Of a DNA stretch of 64,000 nt, positions 25,098 to 32,702 are shown piece by piece. The notes under the pieces are model-generated. The model did no database searches, was not told the DNA's origin, and saw only the letters and a program-made list of their open reading frames with translations. Origin of the DNA: Elusimicrobiota bacterium (GTDB lineage Bacteria > Elusimicrobiota > Elusimicrobia > UBA1565 > UBA9628); NCBI GenBank assembly GCA_003151975.1, contig PLZD01000049.1:1-64000 (forward strand). Direction: 5' to 3'. A program made the translations under genes and the position numbers. Within the stretch, counting starts at the first letter, position 1. The number at the start of each line of letters is the position of its first letter.

Positions 25098-25880
25098 CTA
25101 GTAGATAATAAAAACGCGCGTCCCGACGGGGACGGCCGCCCAGAGTTTCGCGAGGTCCTCGGCCCCCAGGCGCACGCAGCCGTGCGAAGCCGGACGACCC
25201 AGCACGCGCTCGTCCTTCGTGCCGTGGATCAGATAGCCGTCGCCGAGATTGAAGACATAGGCGCCGAGCTCGCCTTGCACGAAACGCGAGGGATCGTCCG
25301 GCGGCGGGATCGGCAGGCCTTGCTCGACGAACGCCCAGTCCGGCTTCTTCCAGGCGGGCGCCTGCGCCTTGCTCATCACGCGAAATTCCCCGCGCGGCGT
25401 GACGAACTGCCAGCGCTGGCCCGTCTTCTTGTCGACGAGCATGCCGCCGCGGCCGACCGAGCAGTCCGCCTGCCAGAGCAGCTTGAAGCCCTTCTTAAGA
25501 TAGAGCTTGTTGGTCTTGGCGTCGATGATGATGTGCAGGCTGCCCTTGATCGACCGGTCGAGCTTGCGGCGCAGGGCCGCGATGTCGTCGGAGACGGCGC
25601 GCTGGGTGCGCAGGTAGCCCTTGTCCTTCGGAAGAATGTTCGGGAGATTGCCGAGATACTCGAGCTCGCCGGAAATCCCGCGCGTCTGGCGGACGAGCCC
25701 CGCCGACTCCCGCGCTTGGCCGCTCAAGGTCGCGCCGGCAGCGTCGAGACTTTCGGACGCGCGGCCGAGCTCGAGAGACCAGCGCGCCAGGCCCGCGGCT
25801 TCGGCGCCGAAGACGGCAAGCCAGCCTAAAAGCAGGACCGCGTAAATGTACCGTCCGGCGCGCGGCTCGATCGGGTCCAC
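25098..25880 (-). CDS. L,D-transpeptidase (YkuD domain), membrane anchored
   Basis: The 260-residue protein has one transmembrane helix (about 11-30), a helical stalk (35-110) and a YkuD catalytic domain (115-260) starting with LHIIIDAKTNKLYL and containing the full active site ASHGCVRL (His233, Cys235, Arg237) plus the upstream LIHG. Such enzymes make 3-3 crosslinks in peptidoglycan or attach lipoproteins to it in the periplasm. It starts with GTG at 25880, and TATACT lies seven bases upstream with no Shine-Dalgarno. It heads a likely operon continuing through the second YkuD-like gene and the permease. Confidence 0.88.
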   Translation of the reverse strand: MDPIEPRAGRYIYAVLLLGWLAVFGAEAAGLARWSLELGRASESLDAAGATLSGQARESAGLVRQTRGISGELEYLGNLPNILPKDKGYLRTQRAVSDDIAALRRKLDRSIKGSLHIIIDAKTNKLYLKKGFKLLWQADCSVGRGGMLVDKKTGQRWQFVTPRGEFRVMSKAQAPAWKKPDWAFVEQGLPIPPPDDPSRFVQGELGAYVFNLGDGYLIHGTKDERVLGRPASHGCVRLGAEDLAKLWAAVPVGTRVFIIY

Positions 25881-25887
25881 GCGTGAG

Positions 25888-25893
25888 AGTATA
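25888..25893 (-). promoter_or_regulatory. -10-like hexamer, possible leaderless start of L,D-transpeptidase operon
   Basis: TATACT on the minus strand ends seven bases before the GTG at 25880. No Shine-Dalgarno is visible, and no consensus -35 was found. Confidence 0.45.
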
Positions 25894-25996
25894 GCAATGT
25901 CTTCGCGGCGCTAGGTCCTTGGCATCACTTTGCGGTGGGCCTTAAGGCGCCCCGCGTTGGCCCATAAGACCTTATCGGGCGAGGCCTCGGACTGGC

Positions 25997-26002
25997 TAGA
26001 AT
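25997..26002 (+). promoter_or_regulatory. -10-like hexamer, possible leaderless start
   Basis: TAGAAT ends six bases before the ATG at 26009, and the intervening CTCTTT has no Shine-Dalgarno character. No consensus -35 was found upstream. Confidence 0.45.
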
Positions 26003-26008
26003 CTCTTT

Positions 26009-27121
26009 ATGAAATGGATTCCTCTCTTCGTGCTCGCTCTCGTCGTGCGCCCCGCGTCGGCCGCCGAACAGGCCATGACCGCCGGACAGCTCAGGAATAT
26101 CCAATCGGTTCTCTCGGCGCCCTTGGTCCGTCCCGTGCTGGCGCTCGATCCCGGGCTTGCCGCGATCCAAAATCTCGATCCCAAAATCGATTCGCATCTC
26201 GCGGCGCTGGGCGCCATGGCGAGCGCGCTCGGCCCCGAGAAATCCTTGGCGACGCCCGACATACTGCGCGCCTACTACAGCCCCGACACGATAGCGCGCA
26301 TCGAATCCGTCATCTCGCAGCGGGCCGATGAGCTCAAGTCGTCGAAGGACTCCAAAGCCGCCGCGGAATTGGATACACTGGCGGAGTTGGGTTCCGGAAC
26401 GAAATCGAAGACCATGATGAAGACCGTTGCCGACGCCAAGAAGATCGCCGCATCTTTAGATCCGTCATTGAAGAACCCGGCTGAAGACGGCGTCAAGTGG
26501 GTGCCGATCCTCTCCTTGCGGCCGATGCAGTTCGGCGTGGGCATGGCCCATCAAGTCGTCAAGAAGCGCGACGCGCTCCTGAAGATGTCGCCCGCCGAGC
26601 AAAGGGCTTTCCTGCTGAAACATCCGATTCCCATCGTCCAACACAAGGGCGGCCACCGGCACATCAACAAGGGCCCGATGAGCCGCAAGCAAGATCGCCC
26701 CGACGACCACCATCATCTTCTGCGCGCCGCGTGGGAAGCCGGAATCACCGAAGTCCCGATCAAGAAGGAGAAGGAAGAGAAGAAGAACAAGAAAAAGTTT
26801 TGGAAGGCGATGAAGAAAGACAATCTCGTCTATCTCTACGACGAGTTCGGCAACGGCCCGCATAAGCCGGAGGACCTGCCGCTCGACGTGCGCGGCCTCG
26901 CCGACGATCCCTACCGCGACCTCGCGGGCTGGGTGCGCGACCGGGGCGGCTACGACAAGACCGCAGCGCCCTTCGCCGAGTTCAAGTGGGCGATGTTCTT
27001 CCGCGAGAATCTAAAGACCCACCCGCACGCCGACTGGGACGAGGCCGTCAAGGAAGCGATGGAACTGGCGCGCTCAAAAGACGCGAAAGATCTTCCCGGC
27101 TACCGCAAGAAGAAGTCTTAA
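26009..27121 (+). CDS. Secreted protein with C-terminal putative ParB-like nuclease (ParBc_2) domain
   Basis: The 370-residue protein has a signal peptide (1-18, ...VVRPASA), a helical N-terminal half (20-165) and a C-terminal domain (about 165-365) resembling the putative ParB-like nuclease family PF08857. Signatures are QHKGGHRHINKG, DDHHHLLRAAWEAG, LYDEFGNGPHKPEDLP, ADDPYRDLAGWVRD and FAEFKWAMFFR. The family is uncharacterised. An exported version is unusual for a DNA-processing domain and hints at an extracellular or periplasmic role. A second member lies at the end of the window (63645-64000) and shares the YD-x2-GNGPH and DDPYR-x-LA motifs. A Lys/Glu-rich linker occupies about 250-270. 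Confidence 0.7.
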   Translation: MKWIPLFVLALVVRPASAAEQAMTAGQLRNIQSVLSAPLVRPVLALDPGLAAIQNLDPKIDSHLAALGAMASALGPEKSLATPDILRAYYSPDTIARIESVISQRADELKSSKDSKAAAELDTLAELGSGTKSKTMMKTVADAKKIAASLDPSLKNPAEDGVKWVPILSLRPMQFGVGMAHQVVKKRDALLKMSPAEQRAFLLKHPIPIVQHKGGHRHINKGPMSRKQDRPDDHHHLLRAAWEAGITEVPIKKEKEEKKNKKKFWKAMKKDNLVYLYDEFGNGPHKPEDLPLDVRGLADDPYRDLAGWVRDRGGYDKTAAPFAEFKWAMFFRENLKTHPHADWDEAVKEAMELARSKDAKDLPGYRKKKS

Positions 27122-27288
27122 GTCACCTCCTGTCTGGGCGGTCGACCCAGCGCCACCCTCGGCGCCGAGATGCCTCAAATCGGATTATACGCAGGGTCCT
27201 ACGCATAACTCCGCATTGTTCGGGGCGGAGGCATCGCGCACAATCTATATGAGTCCGCCGATCGAGGGATCGAACACGGGGAATAGAT

Positions 27289-27942
27289 ATGAAGAACACA
27301 AACAAAATGATCGTAGTGGAGATCGGTATGGCAATCCTGGTCGCGTCCGGATTGTTCTCGGGCTGCGCCGGCCCCTCCATGCCTCTCCCGCGGGATCAAT
27401 CCGCCGGGGCTCCCCCTGATGGGCCCGACTGGGAGAACGTTTCTCTCAACATGATGATCGATAAATACGGTAGTCCCGATATCGTCGAAAGCAACAGAGT
27501 CGTCTGGGAGAAGAAAGGACCTTGGAAGAGGATGGTGGTTTGGGACGATATGGGGGTTGGGCTAGGGCATGGCCAGATGCGTAAGCCAACCGACGGCAAC
27601 CTCGAGGAGGTCCTCGAATATCTGGTTCCTGAGAACAAACGCCGCGCCGTAGAGGACTTCAGCGAACGGCTCAAGGTTTCGGAAGACGGAGCTCTGATCT
27701 CCGCCCGTTCCTTCAGCGAAGAGCGCAATTTCCTAGCATTGAACTTGGCCGACGAAATCATCCGCGGCGTCAAGACGCCGGAAGAGGCTAAAGCCTTCGA
27801 CGCCGCGACGCTTCAGTTGGCCGACGCCGGGAAGCCCTCGCCCTACATGAAGCGGCTGTTGTTCCGGGCGCCGCCGCTGCCTTCGACGTCTCAGATGATT
27901 AAGTTGGAAGAGGCCTTGGCGCTTCCCGAATCCCGCCGATGA
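27289..27942 (+). CDS. Hypothetical lipoprotein, 217 aa
   Basis: Not recognised. A signal sequence ends in a plausible lipobox, FSGC, with C26 as the lipidated residue. The mature protein has a DKYGSPDIVES segment, seen in small outer-membrane-assembly-like lipoproteins, and a mainly helical C-terminal half rich in Glu, Lys and Ala. There is a 167-base gap before it, holding a 12-base perfect palindrome (CTCGGCGCCGAG at 27158) of unclear meaning. The DUF2231-like gene follows 40 bases later. Confidence 0.5.
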   Translation: MKNTNKMIVVEIGMAILVASGLFSGCAGPSMPLPRDQSAGAPPDGPDWENVSLNMMIDKYGSPDIVESNRVVWEKKGPWKRMVVWDDMGVGLGHGQMRKPTDGNLEEVLEYLVPENKRRAVEDFSERLKVSEDGALISARSFSEERNFLALNLADEIIRGVKTPEEAKAFDAATLQLADAGKPSPYMKRLLFRAPPLPSTSQMIKLEEALALPESRR

Positions 27943-27982
27943 CTGAATCATCTTCGAGAATCTGCAAGGGGCGGCTGTTTCG

Positions 27983-28474
27983 ATGAATCTCGGCGTCCTG
28001 GGTTTCGAAGGAGTGCGCCACGCGAAGAATCTGCACCCAATGTTCGTTCACTTTCCGTTGGCGTTGGTGCCCACCAGCTTCTGTTTCTACGCGATCGGGA
28101 TCGCGACCGGTCGGCGGGATTTCGCCTTCGCGGGACGCTCGGTCTTGTTCCTGTCGTTCGTCTCCACTCTGCTGGCCTTCTTCACGGGATTTCGGGCCGA
28201 GGCGACTTTGGGTATATTCGAGGCCCGGGGATCGCTGCTGGTCTCGCATCTGGCCTGCGGCTCGATTCTCATGGCGCTGACCGTGCTTCTCTTCTCGTGG
28301 AGCACCACGCACGTCGACGAAGCGCCGCGGGGGCGGTGGAGCTTCCTGACGCTGCTCGGGCTGGCGGCCGCGTTGTCGATGGTAACGGGAGACCTCGGCG
28401 CGCAAATGGTGTTTCTCAGGGGCGCATCCGTCAGCCGTCCGCTGCCGGGAGCTCATCCCGGGCCGATCCGTTAA
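27983..28474 (+). CDS. DUF2231-like membrane protein
   Basis: The 163-residue protein carries the DUF2231 pattern near its N-terminus (NLHPMFVHFPLALVP), a second conserved turn with TG around residue 70, a histidine in the third helix (SHLACGS) and four hydrophobic helices in all. Members are small membrane proteins with conserved histidines, possibly heme-binding and redox-linked, but undefined. It follows the lipoprotein gene by 40 bases. An AAGGGG sequence about ten bases upstream is a weak ribosome-binding site. Confidence 0.7.
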   Translation: MNLGVLGFEGVRHAKNLHPMFVHFPLALVPTSFCFYAIGIATGRRDFAFAGRSVLFLSFVSTLLAFFTGFRAEATLGIFEARGSLLVSHLACGSILMALTVLLFSWSTTHVDEAPRGRWSFLTLLGLAAALSMVTGDLGAQMVFLRGASVSRPLPGAHPGPIR

Positions 28475-28489
28475 GGTTCTTGGCCCTAA

Positions 28490-29230
28490 CTACTGCCCTA
28501 GAGTAGCACCGCTATCCCTGACGCCGGGACTCGGCTGAACACCGGGAAACGCGCGCTTCAGGGCATCGACGCCGTCTTGGGAATGCGCCCCGGAGATAAA
28601 ATCCTTGCGGTCCATCTTCAGCGCGTTCGAGTCGATTCCCATCTCCTTGTCTCGGCTTTCCACCAAGCCGGGCTTGATCTCGCCGTCATGGTTGAAGGAC
28701 CACGCAAGAACGGGCTCTCCCAACGGCAGTTGATCGCCCGGCCCATCCATCGAGCGCGTCTTCCAGACGTGCCAGGTCTTTCCGTAGCTGTTCATCTTCC
28801 CGCCCATCAATGCGTGCTCGGCCGAGCTTGGCATGCCTGGGGCGGCCAACTCGCCGGAGAGAATCTCGTAGTTGTGCGGGTGCCAGTATTTCTTCTCGTC
28901 GCGGGGAAGAGCATCGAACAACTTCTCGGAAATAATGTATTCGATGCCGTTGAGATTGGCGTCCTTCGCGTTCCCGTCGAAGAGGGCGCATTGCGCGAAA
29001 TCCTCGTTCATTTGGCGGCAGTAGTGGTGGACCTCCATCTGGTGCGACGGCATTTGCTTCATGGGGTGGAAGGCGACGAGATAGATGTCCAGCCCCTTAG
29101 GCGGGGAGTCCCCTTGCGGGACCTTGGCGCCGGACACCAAGACCGGCACGATAAGAACCGCAAGCAGGGCGACGACAGCAAAACGGATGGTGATGTTGGT
29201 CTCGTGCGAAAATCTCTTCGGGGTTGTCAT
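28490..29230 (-). CDS. DUF1264 / oil-body-associated-protein-like secreted protein
   Basis: The 246-residue protein closely follows the pattern of DUF1264 proteins, known from plant oil-body-associated proteins and some bacteria: AFHPMKQMPSHQMEVHHYC, NEDFAQCALFDG, NLNGIEYIISEKLFDALP, EKKYWHPHNYEILSGEL and SYGKTWHVWKT. An N-terminal hydrophobic segment (18-37) suggests export or membrane anchoring. The start at ATG 29230 has AGGAGA five bases upstream, favoured over the longer frame to 29254. Biochemical function is unknown. The many conserved His residues suggest metal binding (inference). It is convergent with the DUF2231 gene. Confidence 0.8.
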   Translation of the reverse strand: MTTPKRFSHETNITIRFAVVALLAVLIVPVLVSGAKVPQGDSPPKGLDIYLVAFHPMKQMPSHQMEVHHYCRQMNEDFAQCALFDGNAKDANLNGIEYIISEKLFDALPRDEKKYWHPHNYEILSGELAAPGMPSSAEHALMGGKMNSYGKTWHVWKTRSMDGPGDQLPLGEPVLAWSFNHDGEIKPGLVESRDKEMGIDSNALKMDRKDFISGAHSQDGVDALKRAFPGVQPSPGVRDSGATLGQ

Positions 29231-29285
29231 GGTCTCTCCTGATGCAATCCGCATTTAAGGATACTCGCCGCCGGACACAGTCACA

Positions 29286-29462
29286 ATGCGGAATTTTACC
29301 CTGAAACCCGCGTATAACTCCGAATGGCCGTCTCCTCGCGGCGCAGGAGAAGTCACATTCATAGCGGCCGCGCTGAAGACGCTCATGATGGACGGAATCG
29401 CGAAGGCCTGCCAAGGGCTGACGACGCTCGAGGAAGTCAAGCGCCTCACGGGCGAAGTCTAG
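29286..29462 (+). pseudogene. Remnant of a GspE/PilB-type secretion ATPase C-terminus
   Basis: A short frame of 58 codons ends in LKTLMMDGIAKACQGLTTLE, then EVKRLTGEV and TAG. This is the signature C-terminal helix pair of type II secretion / type IV pilus ATPases (consensus: DG...KA..G.TT.EEV.RVTGE). Upstream of about 29355 the frame continues without similarity to the ATPase core, and the full gene is absent, so I read it as a truncated fragment left by a rearrangement. The first 23 codons look like unrelated sequence. No other pilus gene is nearby apart from the orphan secretin at 40969-42906. Confidence 0.55.
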
Positions 29463-29473
29463 GCTCGCCGCGT

Positions 29474-31201
29474 TTAGCGGGCCGGCGGGACGAGGACTTC
29501 TTCGCCTTGACCCGCCAACTGCGGCGTCTGCGTCCGGTTCTGCCGCGCCGAGGCGTCCTCCACGCGTGGCTTGAGATAAAAATAGACCGAGTTCGCGGTG
29601 AAATCGTCGGCCGGGCCCTTGGCCGAGGCCTCGATGCCCTTGAGAAAATAATACGTGAACACGCCGTGGCCTTGATCGTCGAGGCTGCCCGACACCTGCT
29701 CCCCCGACGCCGCCGCGAAGATCACGAGTCGGCCCGCGTCTTGAGTCGGATTGATCTTCGTCACGAGCGGCCGTATGCCGGGAGCGATGACCGAGCGCCC
29801 GCCGGCGCCCGAAAAGCACGAGTCGAGCGCGACGATCACGCGCTTGGCCTTGAGCTTGTTGAGCGACGCATAGACATCCTTGAGCGCGTAGGCCGTGCTC
29901 TGCAGAAACTGCGGCTCGGCGTCCCAAGGCAGCAGGAACGCCTGCTTCGTTTCGGCGTCCGGAGCGCCGTGACCCGAATAATAGAAAAACAAAGTCGAAT
30001 CTTCCTTCACGTTCTTCGGCAGCCACTCGTCGAGATAGGCCTGAATCTTGGGGCGCGTGGCTTCAGCGCCGGACAGGTAGACGATATTTGCCTCGGGGAC
30101 ACCCAAAGCTGCCGCATGGGCGCGGAAGGCCGCCGCGTCGCGCTCGGCGAAGCGCGCCTCGGGCACGTTTTTGTATTTCTCGACGCCCACGATGAAGGCG
30201 AAATCGTGCGCGCGCTCTTTGAGCTTGAAGGGCGCCTTGTCGACGTCGGACGAGTAGACCTTCGGCGCCTCCGCGGCGGCGGCAGCCTCCTTTTTTTCCT
30301 TTTCCTTCGGAAGCAGGGCATCGAGCCGCTTCTGGGCCGGAGCGTAGTCCTGCACGGCGGATTTCTTGTACCAATCGATGGCCTTGGCCGCGTCCTTGCG
30401 ACCATCGAAGCCCTCTTCTTCAATCGCTCCGACGATGTATTGGGCGCTGGCGCGGCCGTCCTTGGCGTCGCGGCGCAGCCAAGCAAGAGTCGCTGCGCGA
30501 CACGATTCGGTTCCACAATCCCATTTATTCGTTTTGAGCAGACCAACCTTAAATTCCGCCATTGGATCGTTCTCCCGCGCATCGACTGCGGCGAGGTATT
30601 TATCGTCTCCGAGGAGAAGGGCGGCCTTGCGGTCCCAGCTTTGCGCCTCCCCGTGGGCCTTCGGGACACCGAGGCCCTTGTGGTAGCAATAACCCATGTC
30701 TATCATTGCAATCCACTGGCTCCCTCCGTTAACAACGACGGCCTCCTGGAGCAATTTCGCACCGCCGGCGGGATCCGATCCAGCGAGCCCGGCGATCAGG
30801 ATTGGCGCCAGATTGATCTTCGCCTCAGTAAATCCCTTCGCCGCCGCGAGCCTATAGTGCTCCACCGCCTTGTATTGCTGATAACTCCAGGATTTGCCCG
30901 CCTCAGCCATTCCGCTGTCGTACGCGAGTCCTAGGCCAAACTCGCCAGCGGGGTTACCGACCTTGGCCGCAGCGGTGTAAAGATCAATTGCCTTAGCCGT
31001 ATCTGTCGACCCTTCAGACTCATTGAAGTTCATCTCCGCGAGGTACGCCATGGCGTAGTCGTTGCCCTCATCCGCGGCGGATTGCATTAGCTCCTTCGCC
31101 TTCTGATAATTCCCTTTTCGGTAAGCGGTCAAGCCGTCCAGGAAAGGCTCGCAGCGCGCAGGCAAGGCGCCGAGGAACACAGCCGTCAGCAAAGTGATCA
31201 T
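29474..31201 (-). CDS. Secreted caspase-like peptidase (C14) with Sel1-type repeats
   Basis: The 575-residue protein has a signal peptide (1-17), Sel1/TPR-like repeats (about 20-295, for example DYAMAYLAEMNF and AKAIDWYKKSA), a Lys/Glu/Ala-rich linker (298-312) and a C-terminal caspase-fold domain (325-560). The catalytic dyad is clear: His411 in FFYYSGHGAP and Cys462 in ALDSCFSGAGG. Prokaryotic caspase homologues cleave after basic or acidic residues and act in signalling or cell death. This one is exported, so its targets would be in the envelope. No Shine-Dalgarno is visible, and TACAAT lies six bases before ATG 31201. Confidence 0.85.
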   Translation of the reverse strand: MITLLTAVFLGALPARCEPFLDGLTAYRKGNYQKAKELMQSAADEGNDYAMAYLAEMNFNESEGSTDTAKAIDLYTAAAKVGNPAGEFGLGLAYDSGMAEAGKSWSYQQYKAVEHYRLAAAKGFTEAKINLAPILIAGLAGSDPAGGAKLLQEAVVVNGGSQWIAMIDMGYCYHKGLGVPKAHGEAQSWDRKAALLLGDDKYLAAVDARENDPMAEFKVGLLKTNKWDCGTESCRAATLAWLRRDAKDGRASAQYIVGAIEEEGFDGRKDAAKAIDWYKKSAVQDYAPAQKRLDALLPKEKEKKEAAAAAEAPKVYSSDVDKAPFKLKERAHDFAFIVGVEKYKNVPEARFAERDAAAFRAHAAALGVPEANIVYLSGAEATRPKIQAYLDEWLPKNVKEDSTLFFYYSGHGAPDAETKQAFLLPWDAEPQFLQSTAYALKDVYASLNKLKAKRVIVALDSCFSGAGGRSVIAPGIRPLVTKINPTQDAGRLVIFAAASGEQVSGSLDDQGHGVFTYYFLKGIEASAKGPADDFTANSVYFYLKPRVEDASARQNRTQTPQLAGQGEEVLVPPAR

Positions 31202-31207
31202 GGGCCA

Positions 31208-31213
31208 ATTGTA
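31208..31213 (-). promoter_or_regulatory. -10-like hexamer, possible leaderless start of caspase-like gene
   Basis: TACAAT on the minus strand ends six bases before ATG 31201. No ribosome-binding site and no consensus -35 were seen. Confidence 0.45.
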
Positions 31214-31236
31214 GCAAAAGGTCCCGACGACAGCGC

Positions 31237-32607
31237 CTAGGCCCGAACGACTCGCCAGAGCCGCGCCGAACGCGCACGCGGATTCTCACGGACTTCTTCG
31301 GGCGAGGCCTTCAGCGGCGCGCCAGGCACCGAGAGCCACATTCCCGTCTGGGCGCGTAAAGCCTCCGCGACGAGCGCTTCCTCCCCGGAGTGAAAGGTCA
31401 GGAGCGCGACTCGGCCGCCGGGCTTGACCAAGAGCGGCAAGTCACGCAATAGTTGAGCCAGCGCTTCGTGCTCCGAGTTCACGATAATCCTCAACGCTTG
31501 AAACACGCGCGTGGCGGGATGCGCGGCGAACGCGTCCTTCTTGCGGAATTTCCCCCCGCCCAATCCCTTAGCGACGGCCACCGCCTCCGCAAGATCCGCC
31601 GTCGACTTCAGCGCGCGCCCGAATAACTCGGCCGCTATTTTTTTCGCGTCCGGCTCGTTGCCGTAGCGCTCGAGCGCCGCGGCGATCTCCGGCTCGGAGG
31701 CGTCTGCCAGCCATTCGGCGGCGGTCTTGCCTTTCGAGCGGTCCATGCGCATGTCGAGCGGGCCGTCGTTCTTGAATGACATGCCGCGCTCCGGGCGGTC
31801 CAACTGCATCGACGACACGCCGAGGTCCGCGAGCAGTCCGTCGACGCCGTTGATTCTGAGCTCCGATAAGACCAGCCGCGCCTCCGCATAATTGCTCTGA
31901 CGCGCGACGATGTCGGCGCCCGCCGAACGCAAACGCTCCCGCGTTCGCTCCAACTCTTCGCCGTCGCGATCGAGGCCGATGACTTTCGCGCCGCGGCGCG
32001 CCAATTCCAGCGTATGGCCGCCCCAACCCAAAGTGCAATCCAAAATCGTCGCGCCCGGAAGAGGCGCCAGAGCCTCGAGAATCTCCTTGAGCATGACGGG
32101 CAGATGCGCGCCCGCCGGCGTCGAGCCGCGGGCTTTGGCCTTGGCCATCGCATCGGGGTCGGCGCCGAGTTCCTTGTATTTATCCCCGAACTCACGCGGA
32201 TGGGTTCCTTTATAACGCGACCTGCGCTTGTGCGCGGCGATCGTCTTGGCGATCGGGATGTCCGCCGGGGTCAAGTCGTACTCGAGCAGGAGCCGCGCCT
32301 CCACCCAGGCGAGCTGGTCGTGGTCGGTGAGCTTGAGCTCTCCCGAATACTTCGACACGAGCATAGCGATCAGCTCGATCTCGCCGAAATCGTAGACATG
32401 GCGGGCGCGGGCCGCCTCCGCGCCGACGACGGCCTCTATCCCAAGCTCCTCGCGCAGCTCGCGGACCAGCGCTGAGGACGGCGTCTCACCGGCCTCGATG
32501 CGCCCGCCGGGGAATTCCCAAAGGCCGGCGTGCTTGCGGCCTGGCCCGCGGCGCACCAAAAGCACCTTGCCCGACTTCAAAATGACGGCCGCGCAGACCG
32601 GGATCAT
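31237..32607 (-). CDS. rsmH: NUDIX hydrolase fused to RsmH 16S rRNA methyltransferase
   Basis: The 456-residue protein has two complete enzymes in one frame. Residues 1-128 form a MutT-type NUDIX hydrolase with an intact box (residues 35-57, G-x5-E-x7-RELREELGI), which usually cleans oxidised nucleotides. Residues 129-456 form RsmH/MraW, which N4-methylates C1402 of 16S rRNA: RYKGTHPREF, HLPVML, DCTLGWGGHT (SAM loop), GLDRD, GVSSMQLDRPERGMSF, HPATRVFQALRI and LLTFHSGEE. There is no ribosome-binding site or frameshift at the junction. The gene is not in a dcw division cluster, which is its usual home. TAAAAT lies six bases before ATG 32607. Confidence 0.9.
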   Translation of the reverse strand: MIPVCAAVILKSGKVLLVRRGPGRKHAGLWEFPGGRIEAGETPSSALVRELREELGIEAVVGAEAARARHVYDFGEIELIAMLVSKYSGELKLTDHDQLAWVEARLLLEYDLTPADIPIAKTIAAHKRRSRYKGTHPREFGDKYKELGADPDAMAKAKARGSTPAGAHLPVMLKEILEALAPLPGATILDCTLGWGGHTLELARRGAKVIGLDRDGEELERTRERLRSAGADIVARQSNYAEARLVLSELRINGVDGLLADLGVSSMQLDRPERGMSFKNDGPLDMRMDRSKGKTAAEWLADASEPEIAAALERYGNEPDAKKIAAELFGRALKSTADLAEAVAVAKGLGGGKFRKKDAFAAHPATRVFQALRIIVNSEHEALAQLLRDLPLLVKPGGRVALLTFHSGEEALVAEALRAQTGMWLSVPGAPLKASPEEVRENPRARSARLWRVVRA

Positions 32608-32613
32608 CGCGGT

Positions 32614-32619
32614 ATTTTA
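32614..32619 (-). promoter_or_regulatory. -10-like hexamer, possible leaderless start of NUDIX-RsmH gene
   Basis: TAAAAT on the minus strand ends six bases before ATG 32607, in the 95-base divergent region shared with the sensor-channel operon. No Shine-Dalgarno is visible. Confidence 0.45.
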
Positions 32620-32702
32620 TCCTAATTCGACGGACTTGGCGGCGCGTCTATTTCGTGCCATATATTAGTAGAATTTCCTCGCCGCGTTCGAGCAGCGGGA
32701 AA

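Noticed and set aside
26009-27121. Chromosome-partitioning ParB with parS function
   Set aside because: The protein has a signal peptide, no helix-turn-helix of the ParB type, no parA neighbour and matches the separate ParBc_2 family.
27203-29320. Short inverted matches ATAACTCCG and CCGCATTGT near 27210 and 29285-29320
   Set aside because: Only about ten bases match, arrangement is not consistent between the two sites, and nothing resembling a transposase lies between them.
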